Program-made: the position numbers and the translations under genes
Part shown: positions 1 to 8,968 of the stretch, piece after piece
How the letters are laid out: every line of letters starts with the position of its first letter
How positions within the stretch are numbered: the stretch's first letter is position 1
Origin: UBA6770 sp965661115
GTDB lineage: Bacteria; Bacteroidota; Bacteroidia; Flavobacteriales_G; Salibacteraceae
Assembly (NCBI GenBank): GCA_965661115.1
Contig: CBFICO010000002.1
Location: forward strand, 22,636 to 86,635
DNA length: 64,000 bases
Direction of reading: 5' to 3'
Notes under the pieces: model-generated
Databases searched by the model: none
Seen by the model: only the letters and a program-made list of their open reading frames with translations
Told to the model about the DNA's origin: nothing

Positions 1-122
1 TTATCGGTTGAATAAGAATCAACCACAACAATGTCATCGGCAACTTCTTTCACCGAAGACAAACATCGATCTAGATTCTTCTCTTCGTTAAAAGTGATGA
101 TTACAACAGAAATTGAAGTCAA
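1..122 (-). CDS. Glycosyltransferase family 2, N-terminal fragment (gene runs off the left edge)
   Basis: Read on the minus strand, the first ~40 codons encode the start of a GT-A fold glycosyltransferase: a beta strand SVVIITFNEE, then NLDRCLSSV, then DDIVVVDSYSTD, which is the nucleotide-sugar binding start of family 2 enzymes. The spacing resembles the WaaE/KdtX-like LPS core group, but the acceptor cannot be judged from a fragment. No ATG lies upstream in frame. The most plausible start is a TTG at 120-122, which places SISVV at the usual N-terminal position; an ATT is another option. It is divergent from sucA. The family call is firm and the start is uncertain. Confidence 0.75.
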   Translation of the reverse strand, partial: MTSISVVIITFNEEKNLDRCLSSVKEVADDIVVVDSYSTD

Positions 123-217
123 ACCGAATGAATTTAGATAGACAAATATGTGAAATAAATTAGTTTTTTGACTTTTATTAAACCTTATGTATCGCCGAAG
201 TAGTGTGCAGAAAGTAT

Positions 218-225
218 TAAGTTTG
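218..225 (+). promoter_or_regulatory. Putative -7 element (TAAGTTTG) for sucA
   Basis: TAAGTTTG matches the Bacteroidota sigma-A -7 consensus TAnnTTTG and lies 24 nt before the sucA ATG. No good TTG -33 element sits at the expected 19-21 nt spacing, so this rests on the -7 box alone. Confidence 0.45.
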
Positions 226-249
226 CTAGCTTAAATCTTAAGGGATTTC

Positions 250-2964
250 ATGGATAATTTTACATATGTAGGTAACGGTGATGTTAATGCCGTAGAAGAC
301 CTTTACAATCAGTACCGAAACGACCCCGAATCTGTCGATTTTGGTTGGAAGAAGTTTTTTGAAGGCTTCGAATTTTCAAGAGCAAATTTTGAGTCTGGAG
401 GTTCAATTCCAGAGAACGTGCAGAAGGAGTTTAAGGTGCTTCAGCTGATAAACGATTACCGTTCTCGTGGACATTTGTTTACTAAAACGAACCCGGTAAG
501 AACCAGAAGACAGTATGCGCCAACTCTTGATATTGAGCATTATGGCTTAACCAAAAATGACCTAAACACCACTTTTGATGCCGCTACAGATTTAGGATTA
601 AAACCTTCCTCGTTAAATGAAATTATTGAACACCTTGAGGCTACCTATTGTGCTTCTATTGGAGTTGAATACACCTACATTCGTCAACCAGAGGTGGTTT
701 CTTGGATAAAAGATAAGATTGAGTCCAATAAAAACACGCCAAGCTTTAATCAAGACGAAAAACTTGAAATCCTCAAAAAACTAAACGAAGCCGTAGGATT
801 TGAATCGTTCTTGCACAAAAAATTCGTGGGTCAAAAACGTTTTTCTCTTGAAGGCGGAGAATCGCTTATTCCTGCACTCAACGCATTGGTTGAACACGGA
901 GCTGAATTGGGTTTAGAAGAGTTTATTATTGGAATGGCTCATAGAGGTCGTTTGAATGTTTTGACCAACATTTTCAATAAATCATACGCCGATATTTTTA
1001 CCGAATTTGAGGGTAAAGAATACGAGGATAATTTGTTTGACGGCGATGTAAAATATCATCTTGGGTACAGCTGCGATATCGAAACGGATAGAGGTAAAAA
1101 AGTGCACATGACGCTTGCGCCTAACCCATCACACTTGGAGGCAGTAGATCCTGTTGTGCTTGGAATTGCTCGTGCTAAAATCGATGGCTACTTAAAAGAC
1201 GAATCTAAAATTTGTCCGATTTTAATTCATGGTGATGCCTCAATCGCAGGTCAAGGCGTGGTTTACGAGGTGGTACAAATGGCCGGCTTAGATGGCTATC
1301 GCGCTGGTGGAACCGTTCACATTGTGGTTAATAATCAAATTGGTTTTACGACCAATTACATCGATGCCAGAACAAGTACGTATTGTACAGATGTAGGTAA
1401 GGTAACTTTGTCTCCTGTTTTCCACGTTAACGGGGACGATGTTGAAGCAGTTGTGCATACCATCAAGTTAGCGGCAGAGTATCGCCAAAAGTTCAACAAA
1501 GACGTTTTTATCGATTTACTGTGTTACAGAAAGTATGGACATAATGAGGGTGATGAGCCACGTTTTACGCAACCATTGCTTTACAAGGCTATCGCAAAAC
1601 ACCCTAACCCAAGAGACATTTATTTAAGTACGCTTATTTCTGAGGGCGTTTTAGGTAAAGGGGCTCAGAAAAAATTAGAGAGTGATTTTAAGGCAATGCT
1701 TGAGGATGACCTTTCTAAATCGAAAAAGAAGAAATTAGCGGTAATTACCAGCTTTTTAGAACATACTTGGGAAGGGTTGAAAGAGGCAGATCTGGACGAT
1801 TTCAAAACTTCACCAAAAACGGCGGTTACAAAAGCAAAGTTTAACGGCTTAGGAAAAAAGATAACCGAATTACCGGCTGATAAACAGTTCTTTAAAAAAG
1901 TTCAACGCCTAATTGGTGATCGAGCTAAGATGCTTCAAGAAGGAACAAGTCTTGATTGGGCAATGGGCGAACTTATGGCGTATGCAACCGTACTCGATGA
2001 AGGTTTTAGCGTTAGAATTAGTGGTCAGGATGTGGAACGCGGAACTTTCTCACACAGACATGCTGTACTTAAACTAGAAGACTCTGAAGAAGAATACATT
2101 CCGCTAAAATCTACCGAAAACAAGGGTAGTGAATTCACCATTTATAACAGCCTGTTATCTGAATATGGTGTTTTAGGTTTTGAATACGGTTACGCTATGG
2201 CGATGCCGAATACTTTGCCTATTTGGGAGGCACAATTTGGTGATTTCTTTAACGGTGCTCAAATTATTATCGATCAATTTTTATCGGCTGCAGAAGACAA
2301 GTGGAAGGTGATGAATGGTCTTGTAATCCTATTGCCGCATGGATATGAAGGCCAGGGAGCAGAGCATTCTTCTGCAAGAGTAGAAAGATGGCTACAAGCA
2401 TGCGCAGAGAACAATTTCCAAGTGGCAAATGCTACTACACCTGCTAACTATTTCCATTTATTAAGAAGACAATTACACCGCCCTATTCGTAAACCGTTGG
2501 TAGTTTTCACTCCAAAGAGTTTGCTGCGTTATCCAAAGTGTGTTTCTGCCATTGAAGACTTTACAAAAGGTGGTTTTCAAGAGATAATTGACGACCCATT
2601 GGTAAAAGATAAATCTAAGGTAGAGAAAATTATGTTCTGTACCGGTAAGGTTTATTACGATGTAATTGAAGAACGAGAAAAACGTGGAGCGGAAAACATT
2701 GCTTTTGTAAGAATGGAGCAGTTGTATCCAATTCCGTATGAGCAAATGGAGGCGGTAATCAAGGGTTACAAGAATGTGAAACAGAAATATTGGCTGCAAG
2801 AAGAGCCAGAAAATATGGGTGCTTGGTCACATATTTTAAGACGTTTCCCTAAAGGAGATTTAGAGCTAATAAGTAGAAAAAGTTCTGCCGCACCTGCTAC
2901 AGGTTCAAGTAAAAGACATGCAGCGCGTTTAGCTCAGTTAATGGTTGAAGTTTTTAAGAAATAA
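250..2964 (+). CDS. sucA: 2-oxoglutarate dehydrogenase E1 component
   Basis: This is the thiamine-diphosphate-dependent decarboxylase of the 2-oxoglutarate dehydrogenase complex; it converts 2-oxoglutarate to a succinyl group transferred to the lipoyl arm of E2. The 904 residues match the family length (E. coli about 933). The N-terminal E2-docking region contains VEDLYNQYRNDP and VDFGWKKFFEGF. GMAHRGRLNVL is near residue 228. The ThDP/Mg motif runs from GDASIAGQG (about 328) to NNQIGFTT (about 361). EAQFGDFFNGAQ and LLPHGYEGQGAEHSSAR lie in the C-terminal pyrimidine domain. sucB follows after 19 nt, so the two are almost certainly cotranscribed. ATG at 250 gives a standard family N-terminus. 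Confidence 0.97.
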   Translation: MDNFTYVGNGDVNAVEDLYNQYRNDPESVDFGWKKFFEGFEFSRANFESGGSIPENVQKEFKVLQLINDYRSRGHLFTKTNPVRTRRQYAPTLDIEHYGLTKNDLNTTFDAATDLGLKPSSLNEIIEHLEATYCASIGVEYTYIRQPEVVSWIKDKIESNKNTPSFNQDEKLEILKKLNEAVGFESFLHKKFVGQKRFSLEGGESLIPALNALVEHGAELGLEEFIIGMAHRGRLNVLTNIFNKSYADIFTEFEGKEYEDNLFDGDVKYHLGYSCDIETDRGKKVHMTLAPNPSHLEAVDPVVLGIARAKIDGYLKDESKICPILIHGDASIAGQGVVYEVVQMAGLDGYRAGGTVHIVVNNQIGFTTNYIDARTSTYCTDVGKVTLSPVFHVNGDDVEAVVHTIKLAAEYRQKFNKDVFIDLLCYRKYGHNEGDEPRFTQPLLYKAIAKHPNPRDIYLSTLISEGVLGKGAQKKLESDFKAMLEDDLSKSKKKKLAVITSFLEHTWEGLKEADLDDFKTSPKTAVTKAKFNGLGKKITELPADKQFFKKVQRLIGDRAKMLQEGTSLDWAMGELMAYATVLDEGFSVRISGQDVERGTFSHRHAVLKLEDSEEEYIPLKSTENKGSEFTIYNSLLSEYGVLGFEYGYAMAMPNTLPIWEAQFGDFFNGAQIIIDQFLSAAEDKWKVMNGLVILLPHGYEGQGAEHSSARVERWLQACAENNFQVANATTPANYFHLLRRQLHRPIRKPLVVFTPKSLLRYPKCVSAIEDFTKGGFQEIIDDPLVKDKSKVEKIMFCTGKVYYDVIEEREKRGAENIAFVRMEQLYPIPYEQMEAVIKGYKNVKQKYWLQEEPENMGAWSHILRRFPKGDLELISRKSSAAPATGSSKRHAARLAQLMVEVFKK

Positions 2965-2983
2965 TTAGAACATAAAAGATATC

Positions 2984-4228
2984 ATGGTAAAAGAAATGAA
3001 AATCCCCAGTCCAGGGGAATCAATTACCGAAGTTGAAATAGCTTCATGGCTAGTAGAAGATGGCGAATATGTTGAGGTAGATCAGCCTATTGCTGAAATT
3101 GATTCAGACAAAGCTACACTGGAGCTGAACGCAGAGTTCGCCGGAGCAATTAAATTAATTGCGGAAGAAGGCGACGCTGTTGAGGTGGGAAGTGTTGTAT
3201 GTTCTATTGACACCGGCGCTGAGGCACCAGAAAAAGGACCCGAAGAAGCTGCACCAGCTGAAGAAGCTCCTGTACCAAAAGCAGAAACGAAACCGGCTGC
3301 AAAAGAATCTACTCCTGTTGAAGATACTTCAAACGTAAAAGCAACGCCTTTAGCAAAAGAGATGATGAAAGACAACAACGTCAAATTATCAGCTGTAAAA
3401 GGAACTGGTGCAAACGGAAGAATCACTAAAAGCGATGTGGAAGCGTACATTACAGGAGGAGTTGATTCTTCTCAAGTAATGCAAGGTTGGGGCGGAACTA
3501 GAGACGAAGACCGAAAGAAAATGTCTATGCTTCGTCGGAAAGTGGCACAGCGACTGGTTTCGGTAAAACAAGAAACGGCAATGCTTACTACCTTTAATGA
3601 GGTAGATATGAGCTTTGTAATGGACCTTAGAAAAAAATACAAAGAGGCATTTAGAGAAAAGCATGGTGTAAACCTTGGTTTCATGTCTTTCTTTACCAAA
3701 GCTTGTACTGAGGCATTAAGACTTTACCCAGCCGTAAACGCAATGATTGATGGCGATGATATGGTGATGCACGATTATGCTGATGTTGGTATAGCTGTTA
3801 GCTCTCCGAAAGGGTTGATGGTTCCGGTTGTGCGCAACGCAGAGCAGATGTCTTTAGCAGAGATCGAAGCCGATATTAAACGTTTGGCTATAAAAGCACG
3901 CGACGGAAAACTAAGCATTGACGAAATGACTGGTGGAACTTTCACCATTACCAACGGTGGTGTGTTTGGGTCTATGTTGAGTACGCCAATTATCAATCCG
4001 CCGCAGTCTGCTATTTTGGGAATGCACAACATTGTTGAGCGTCCAATTGCGGTAAATGGTGAGGTGGTTATTCGCCCAGTGATGTACATTGCTTTGTCTT
4101 ACGATCACAGAATTATCGACGGTAAAGAATCAGTTTCTTTCTTGTACAAAGTGAAAGAGATGATTGAAAACCCAATGAAATTGATGTTTGGAGCCAAAGA
4201 GCCAGAAGAGATTTTGTTGGGGCTGTAA
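2984..4228 (+). CDS. sucB: 2-oxoglutarate dehydrogenase E2 (dihydrolipoamide succinyltransferase)
   Basis: This is the E2 core of the 2-oxoglutarate dehydrogenase complex, which passes the succinyl group from lipoate to CoA. It has a single lipoyl domain (about 1-77) with the attachment lysine K43 in DSDKATLEL, then an Ala/Pro/Glu-rich linker (about 82-115). A peripheral-subunit binding domain follows at about 118-155 ([24 protein letters not shown]), then the acyltransferase domain with catalytic H375 in SYDHRIIDG. The length of 414 is typical. It follows sucA and ends just before a strong terminator. The E3 gene is not in the window. Confidence 0.97.
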   Translation: MVKEMKIPSPGESITEVEIASWLVEDGEYVEVDQPIAEIDSDKATLELNAEFAGAIKLIAEEGDAVEVGSVVCSIDTGAEAPEKGPEEAAPAEEAPVPKAETKPAAKESTPVEDTSNVKATPLAKEMMKDNNVKLSAVKGTGANGRITKSDVEAYITGGVDSSQVMQGWGGTRDEDRKKMSMLRRKVAQRLVSVKQETAMLTTFNEVDMSFVMDLRKKYKEAFREKHGVNLGFMSFFTKACTEALRLYPAVNAMIDGDDMVMHDYADVGIAVSSPKGLMVPVVRNAEQMSLAEIEADIKRLAIKARDGKLSIDEMTGGTFTITNGGVFGSMLSTPIINPPQSAILGMHNIVERPIAVNGEVVIRPVMYIALSYDHRIIDGKESVSFLYKVKEMIENPMKLMFGAKEPEEILLGL

Positions 4229-4249
4229 ATAGAGCTAAATATTTGTATG

Positions 4250-4277
4250 AAAAAGCCGCTGGGAAGCGGCTTTTTTT
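4250..4277. terminator. Bidirectional intrinsic terminator between sucB and lptB
   Basis: The stem AAAAGCCGCT / AGCGGCTTTT has a GGGA loop and is followed by a T7 run. The A-run on the 5' side makes it work for the opposing lptB operon as well. It lies between the convergent sucB and lptB stop codons. Confidence 0.9.
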
Positions 4278-4291
4278 GTTTGAAGTATTTT

Positions 4292-5023
4292 TTACACCTT
4301 CCTCTTCAACTCAAAGTGTTGACCCAAATAAACACGTCTTACTTGCTCGTCAGCGGCGAGTTCTTCGGCGGTTCCCGCCTTTAGAATATTTCCTTCAAAA
4401 AGCAAGTATGCACGTTCGGTAATCGATAGGGTCTCTTGTACGTTGTGGTCGGTAATAAGGATGCCAATGTTTTTGTTGCGGAGTTTGTAAATAATGCTCT
4501 GAATGTCTTCAACAGCAATAGGGTCAACGCCTGCAAATGGTTCATCCAATAAAATGAAATGAGGATCTACAGCTAATGCTCGGGCAATTTCCGTTCTACG
4601 TCTTTCACCACCCGAGAGTAAATCGCCTCGGTTGCCTCTAACATGATCGAGACTAAATTCGTCGATGAGAGCATCCAGTTTGTTTTGTTGTTCTTTTTTG
4701 GTCAGCTTGGTCATTTGCAGCACTGCTCGAATGTTATCTTCTACACTCAATTTTCGGAAAACACTAGCTTCTTGTGGTAGGTAGCCAATTCCTTTTTGAG
4801 CGCGCTTATACATTGCTAAAGAAGTAATGTCTTCGTTATCTAAAAATACCTTTCCACCGTTTGGTTTAATGAGGCCAACTACCATATAAAACGAAGTGGT
4901 TTTACCAGCGCCATTTGGACCAAGTAGTCCAACAATTTCGCCTTGGTTTACTTCAATGCTTACGCCTTTAACTACCGTTCGACTTTTGTATTTCTTAATC
5001 AGATTTTCCGCTATCAGCTTCAT
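4292..5023 (-). CDS. lptB: LPS export ABC transporter ATP-binding protein LptB
   Basis: This is the cytoplasmic ATPase that powers LPS extraction by LptFG. At 243 aa it shows Walker [10 protein letters not shown] at 35-43, the signature [15 protein letters not shown], Walker [14 protein letters not shown] and the switch histidine in [15 protein letters not shown] with [12 protein letters not shown] is characteristic of LptB rather than of a generic ABC ATPase. It is the last gene of a leftward run tatC-DUF5686-lptB, 9 nt after the DUF5686 stop. lptF, lptG, lptA and lptC are not in the window. Confidence 0.93.
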   Translation of the reverse strand: MKLIAENLIKKYKSRTVVKGVSIEVNQGEIVGLLGPNGAGKTTSFYMVVGLIKPNGGKVFLDNEDITSLAMYKRAQKGIGYLPQEASVFRKLSVEDNIRAVLQMTKLTKKEQQNKLDALIDEFSLDHVRGNRGDLLSGGERRRTEIARALAVDPHFILLDEPFAGVDPIAVEDIQSIIYKLRNKNIGILITDHNVQETLSITERAYLLFEGNILKAGTAEELAADEQVRRVYLGQHFELKRKV

Positions 5024-5032
5024 GTTTCAAAT

Positions 5033-7513
5033 TTAGAAGGTAAATTGTAATGACAACGCAGCACCAAAGTTTCTAGCTGCACTTTGGCTTTTATCTTTGT
5101 TTAAATTGGTTAAACGATACATAAAATCAACTCTAAGCAGCTTAAAGATATTCTCTACTCCCACACCAGATTCGAAGTAAGGTTTTGGCAATGCAGTTAG
5201 TGCTGTGGGGAACTCCAGCGTAGTTTGGTTTTCAGGTCGGAGCGACCCTGCAACCCCTTTTACCCAAATTAATTCGCGCCATTGCAATCTGCGCATCAAT
5301 GGAATTTTATTCAAGAACAAGCCATTAAAATGATGTGTTATCACCCCTTGTACCCATTCGTCCGATGCGTATTCCAAAAAGTTCATCAGGTTAAAGGCAA
5401 GTGGGTCGTAAAAAAAGGTTTCGTTACCGTTGTGTACCTCTAGAACGGGGAAAGGAACAGTTCCCCAAATTTTACCGAATCCAGCATGGTACACGCTGTA
5501 TCCCAATGGGTTGATAAAGATTTTGTCTTTAATTGATAGGTAAACTTTTTGGTATTCGTATGCACTACCGAAGGTTCCTTTAATACCAAAACTCGTTCTT
5601 AGATTAATTATTGGAAACATTGAGCTCAGTGAGTAGCGATCAAAAGCGCCGAGCACATATTTCTCACGTAGAGCAAAGTGCGTATTAAATTTTAGCTCGC
5701 TGATTTTTACTCGGTTTAATGGGTCATAAATCGCAGTATCTGTGTTCTGATCAAAAACCAAATCGGGAGTAACGGAACGCAGCTCTTTATGATTAAAAAT
5801 CAATTCATTAGATAACGCTTCAGAGTACCAATGTTCAAAACCAACCTTGTATTCTTCAATTCCATTGAGCTGATTTGCAGGTCGAGCTCTAAAGAACGAA
5901 GCGAGAATATTGTCTTGCTGGTCATTGTTTTCGCTAGTACCCATTTGCATGATGTCGTTCCTATAATCTAGGTGCAGCATGGTCCAGGTTTTTCGGTTTA
6001 GAAATATGTCTGTTCCGAGTCCATATTTGAACTGGTTGTCCCTAATTCCATAAGCTAGATAACCTCTAAGACGAATGGATTCATTAAAACCACTAAGTGT
6101 TCGTGCACCAACTCTAAACCGGTGACCTTCAACCGGATTGTAACTGTAGAAATTGAAATAGGGTCCGAGTTCAAATCGCTCAAATTCTTTGTAACCAGTG
6201 GTTACTATTTTAATGATATCTACGTAGGTTTTAAAGGCTGGAACTTTCTTTAGTGTGTCCACCATTTGGTAAACCACTTTTTGGTTTTTGGTAAGTTCTT
6301 CATGTCGATTTTCTTCCCAATAAGAGAGTTCTTTTTCGTTTGCATCATCAGCCACGGTAATATTTGTACCATCAGTATAAAACTCAAAATCGCGCGGTTT
6401 GTTTATTACAAAATCGCGGTAGGTTGAAGTTTTCCTACCGTAAAAACCAACTGTCTTATCGGCTAGATTAATATCTACCAAAAGATAATCTCTAGTAAGC
6501 ATCCAAACCTCTTTTTCAACCTGGCTATACTCTTGTTCAATGGTCAGGTCTTTCACAAAGTTGATGTTTGCGTTTTTGCTGATAGTAGCTTCCACCTTTT
6601 TAACCGCGTAAGTAGTATCGGCAATCCAAAGGTTACCTGTAAAATTGAGCTCGAATTCTCTACGAGGAACAAATTTTATTTTATAGCACTTGTGGTTATC
6701 GATATTCATACTATCCAGTAAATAGTAGTGATAAGAAACATTACTTACGTTGGCAACGGGTGAAACAAAGCTCTTATTGAATATCATTATATAGTTGTCG
6801 TAGATGTTTATGTTTTGATACATATCGCCCAAAAACTGCTGCAAGCTTTCGTTTTCTAAGCCAGTAATTTTGGTTGCTTTTATCACCTCTTTTTTTCGTT
6901 TTGGTAGTCTGGTGTAATAGTAATCCGACATTGATTCGGTCATGAAAATGGGCAAGTAGGGGCTTTTATCTGAAGTATCGACGTAATCAAAAATGAAATT
7001 GAACTTTTTCCAAGCTTTTCGGCTTTTAAAGTTCTCGTCAATATTGTTGAGGTCAAATTCTATTTTGTTGTACACCTCGTATTCGTACGCGTCTAGCTTT
7101 TTTCTATCGTTTATTTTTTTGTTTTCAATTACCTGCTCCATAATTGCTAAAGCTGGGTCCTTGTATTTTTTATCCGGTTTGATAATGATCTCCTGTAGCT
7201 GCACGTTTCCTGGAGATAGCTTAAAGTTGATGATTTGATTTTCGTCTTTTTTTACTTTTTTCGATAGAGGTTTATAACCAACAAAAGAGGCAATAAGAGA
7301 ATCGGTTGCATAATAGGTTTCTATTGAAAAATAACCTTCAAGGTTAGAGGTGGTTCCTATTTTAGAGTTTTTGAAGGCTACGTTCACAAAAGGCAGTGGT
7401 TGGTTGTTTTCGGCATCAGTAATTCGGCCGTTTATTATGGTTTTTTGTCCAAAAGCAACGCTCGACAGAATGAGGAAAGTGAGTAAATAAAAGAGTTTAG
7501 TAGCTTGTTTCAA
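5033..7513 (-). CDS. DUF5686 / carboxypeptidase-regulatory-like outer membrane protein
   Basis: This 826-aa protein has a Sec signal peptide (about 1-22, cleavage near AFG/QKT). A carboxypeptidase-regulatory-like beta-sandwich follows at about 24-105 (INGRITDAENNQPLPFVNVAF, GYKPLSK). The rest is the long DUF5686 region, which ends in an aromatic residue (LQFTF) like outer-membrane beta-barrels. The architecture is common in Bacteroidota and its function is not established; an outer-membrane or cell-surface role is inferred. It sits between tatC (11 nt upstream) and lptB (9 nt downstream), so it is probably cotranscribed with export genes. Confidence 0.85.
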   Translation of the reverse strand: MKQATKLFYLLTFLILSSVAFGQKTIINGRITDAENNQPLPFVNVAFKNSKIGTTSNLEGYFSIETYYATDSLIASFVGYKPLSKKVKKDENQIINFKLSPGNVQLQEIIIKPDKKYKDPALAIMEQVIENKKINDRKKLDAYEYEVYNKIEFDLNNIDENFKSRKAWKKFNFIFDYVDTSDKSPYLPIFMTESMSDYYYTRLPKRKKEVIKATKITGLENESLQQFLGDMYQNINIYDNYIMIFNKSFVSPVANVSNVSYHYYLLDSMNIDNHKCYKIKFVPRREFELNFTGNLWIADTTYAVKKVEATISKNANINFVKDLTIEQEYSQVEKEVWMLTRDYLLVDINLADKTVGFYGRKTSTYRDFVINKPRDFEFYTDGTNITVADDANEKELSYWEENRHEELTKNQKVVYQMVDTLKKVPAFKTYVDIIKIVTTGYKEFERFELGPYFNFYSYNPVEGHRFRVGARTLSGFNESIRLRGYLAYGIRDNQFKYGLGTDIFLNRKTWTMLHLDYRNDIMQMGTSENNDQQDNILASFFRARPANQLNGIEEYKVGFEHWYSEALSNELIFNHKELRSVTPDLVFDQNTDTAIYDPLNRVKISELKFNTHFALREKYVLGAFDRYSLSSMFPIINLRTSFGIKGTFGSAYEYQKVYLSIKDKIFINPLGYSVYHAGFGKIWGTVPFPVLEVHNGNETFFYDPLAFNLMNFLEYASDEWVQGVITHHFNGLFLNKIPLMRRLQWRELIWVKGVAGSLRPENQTTLEFPTALTALPKPYFESGVGVENIFKLLRVDFMYRLTNLNKDKSQSAARNFGAALSLQFTF

Positions 7514-7523
7514 GTCCTGCTTC

Positions 7524-8369
7524 TTACGTTGCTTTTTTAGCGATTCGACCAGAGATAAAGATACTTATTTCATACAGCACCATCAAAGGTAAAGTAACGA
7601 GAAATTGGCTGAATATATCCGGAGGTGTAATTATTGCTGAAAGCACCAAAGAGCCAATAAAAGCATGCTTTCTGAATTTTCTAAGCACCAAAGGAGATAC
7701 AATTCCGAGTTTGGTTAATACCATTACCACTACCGGCAATTGGAAAACAAATCCACAAGCCAAAACAACTGTGGTAACGGTACTCACATACGTACCCAAT
7801 GTCGGTATGTTCTGAACAACCTCACTAACTGAGTACGTAAGGAAGAAATTCACTGATAATGGGCTAATTATAAAATACCCGAAAAGAACGCCTACAAAAA
7901 ATAGCGTTGAAACTATAAGCACCGCTCCTCTGGCATTATTGCGCTCTCCATCTTTTAAACCAGGAGAAATAAAACGCCAGATTTCCCAAAATACGTATGG
8001 AAACGCCACTATTAAACCTACAACAATGCTGCTCATAATATGAGAAGTAAACTGACCCGCCATATTGATGTTTTGGAGCTTAGGCATATTTTGTCCAATA
8101 CAAAGTGTGTCAACTCCAACTACATTGGGTATCCATTCATTCAATTTTGCCGAAGCTTTGCACAAGAATCGAAAGGTAAGGAAGTCGCTGTTTTTTGGTC
8201 CAAGAATGATTCCGTCAAAAACAAATTTTTTATTGATAAAGGCTACAACTCCCAACACAACAATTGCAACCGACGAGCGGATAAAGTGCCATCTTAACTG
8301 CTCTAAATGGTCTAAAAAAGACATCTCTTCTTCGGGTGCCTGCTCGCCTGTAATTTGATTTTGACTCAT
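7524..8369 (-). CDS. tatC: Twin-arginine translocase subunit TatC
   Basis: This is the multi-span receptor of the Tat pathway, which exports folded proteins with RR signal peptides. The 281 residues begin with the typical MSFLDHLEQLRWHFIRS cytoplasmic motif and contain about six membrane segments, with SPGLKDGERN and FGYFIISPLSVNFF as in TatC. A loop of about 50 residues before the second helix (LCIGQNMPKLQNINMAGQF) is longer than in E. coli. It is the first gene of the leftward run, with a promoter box 16 nt upstream. No tatA/B is present here. Confidence 0.95.
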   Translation of the reverse strand: MSQNQITGEQAPEEEMSFLDHLEQLRWHFIRSSVAIVVLGVVAFINKKFVFDGIILGPKNSDFLTFRFLCKASAKLNEWIPNVVGVDTLCIGQNMPKLQNINMAGQFTSHIMSSIVVGLIVAFPYVFWEIWRFISPGLKDGERNNARGAVLIVSTLFFVGVLFGYFIISPLSVNFFLTYSVSEVVQNIPTLGTYVSTVTTVVLACGFVFQLPVVVMVLTKLGIVSPLVLRKFRKHAFIGSLVLSAIITPPDIFSQFLVTLPLMVLYEISIFISGRIAKKAT

Positions 8370-8385
8370 GTCGTTTTTCGTGGCG

Positions 8386-8393
8386 CAAATATA
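8386..8393 (-). promoter_or_regulatory. Putative -7 element (TATATTTG) for tatC-DUF5686-lptB
   Basis: On the minus strand TATATTTG matches TAnnTTTG and lies 16 nt before the tatC ATG. There is no clear TTG at the -33 spacing. Confidence 0.5.
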
Positions 8394-8491
8394 TGTGATT
8401 GAAATACCAATAGTTCATGAAAACCCTTGTTGAGTTTGCCGCTACAACCAAAAAATAATGTTAACTAAAAGTATTGACTAACAAGGTTTTA

Positions 8492-8499
8492 TACATTTG
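8492..8499 (+). promoter_or_regulatory. -7 element (TACATTTG) 4 nt before a start codon
   Basis: TACATTTG matches TAnnTTTG and ends only 4 nt before the ATG of the lipoprotein at 8504. If transcription starts at the usual distance, the mRNA would begin at or within a base or two of the start codon. A TTG at 8474-8476 is closer (15 nt) than the usual 19. Confidence 0.55.
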
Positions 8500-8503
8500 A
8501 GTC

Positions 8504-8914
8504 ATGTTTAAAATCTTCATATCGATTTTAATAGTCTGCTCAGCAGTTTTAACGAGTTGTAGTTACAAAAGTGCAAAGAGACCAGAAGGTGTAAAATCTG
8601 AGCAACAAGTAGTGCTTGAAATTGAGCTCAAAAAACCAGTTGTAGACCGAGAAACAAATCAGCCTTTTGGAGAAGATGTTCAAGTAATTTCCGTTTCAAA
8701 TAATCAACTGAAAATTTCTGTAGAACCAGAAGGCGCAGAAGAAATTAAGAAACAGCTTCAATACAAAGGGTATAAGGTTGTTAATCAGTATCGACAAACA
8801 AAAACGGTTGAATCCAAAACACAAACTAACAACCAATCGTTTAGCCCAAAACTAGATTTACCAGAAATCACATTCCCAAATATTTTCAAAGCACTATTGG
8901 TGTTTTACCAATAG
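8504..8914 (+). CDS. Small lipoprotein of unknown function
   Basis: This 136-aa protein has a lipoprotein signal peptide (MFKIFISILIVCSAVLTSC, lipobox ending at C19). The mature part is charged with no recognisable domain, and I do not recognise the family. The C-terminal 20 residues are hydrophobic (FPNIFKALLVFYQ). It stands alone between the tatC operon (divergent) and heme A synthase. Its predicted promoter is almost at the start codon, so the mRNA may be leaderless. No other in-frame Met lies near the signal peptide, so the start is fixed. Confidence 0.75.
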   Translation: MFKIFISILIVCSAVLTSCSYKSAKRPEGVKSEQQVVLEIELKKPVVDRETNQPFGEDVQVISVSNNQLKISVEPEGAEEIKKQLQYKGYKVVNQYRQTKTVESKTQTNNQSFSPKLDLPEITFPNIFKALLVFYQ

Positions 8915-8942
8915 TTTTTATTCCTGTTCAACATTCGCGATT

Positions 8943-8950
8943 TACCTTTG
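8943..8950 (+). promoter_or_regulatory. Putative -7 element (TACCTTTG) for heme A synthase
   Basis: TACCTTTG matches TAnnTTTG and lies 18 nt before the ATG at 8969. Because it overlaps the upstream in-frame TTG at 8948, that TTG is unlikely to be the real start codon. Confidence 0.55.
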
Positions 8951-8968
8951 TTTTCATATAAAAAGAGG

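Noticed and set aside
3082..3450. Minus-strand ORF of 122 codons opposite sucB
   Set aside because: Its codons mirror the lipoyl domain and Ala/Pro linker of sucB. The sense strand has all family motifs, so this is a shadow.
8948..8968. TTG start extending heme A synthase by 7 codons
   Set aside because: The TTG overlaps the -7 box TACCTTTG at 8943-8950, so it would not be in the mRNA. ATG 8969 is preferred.
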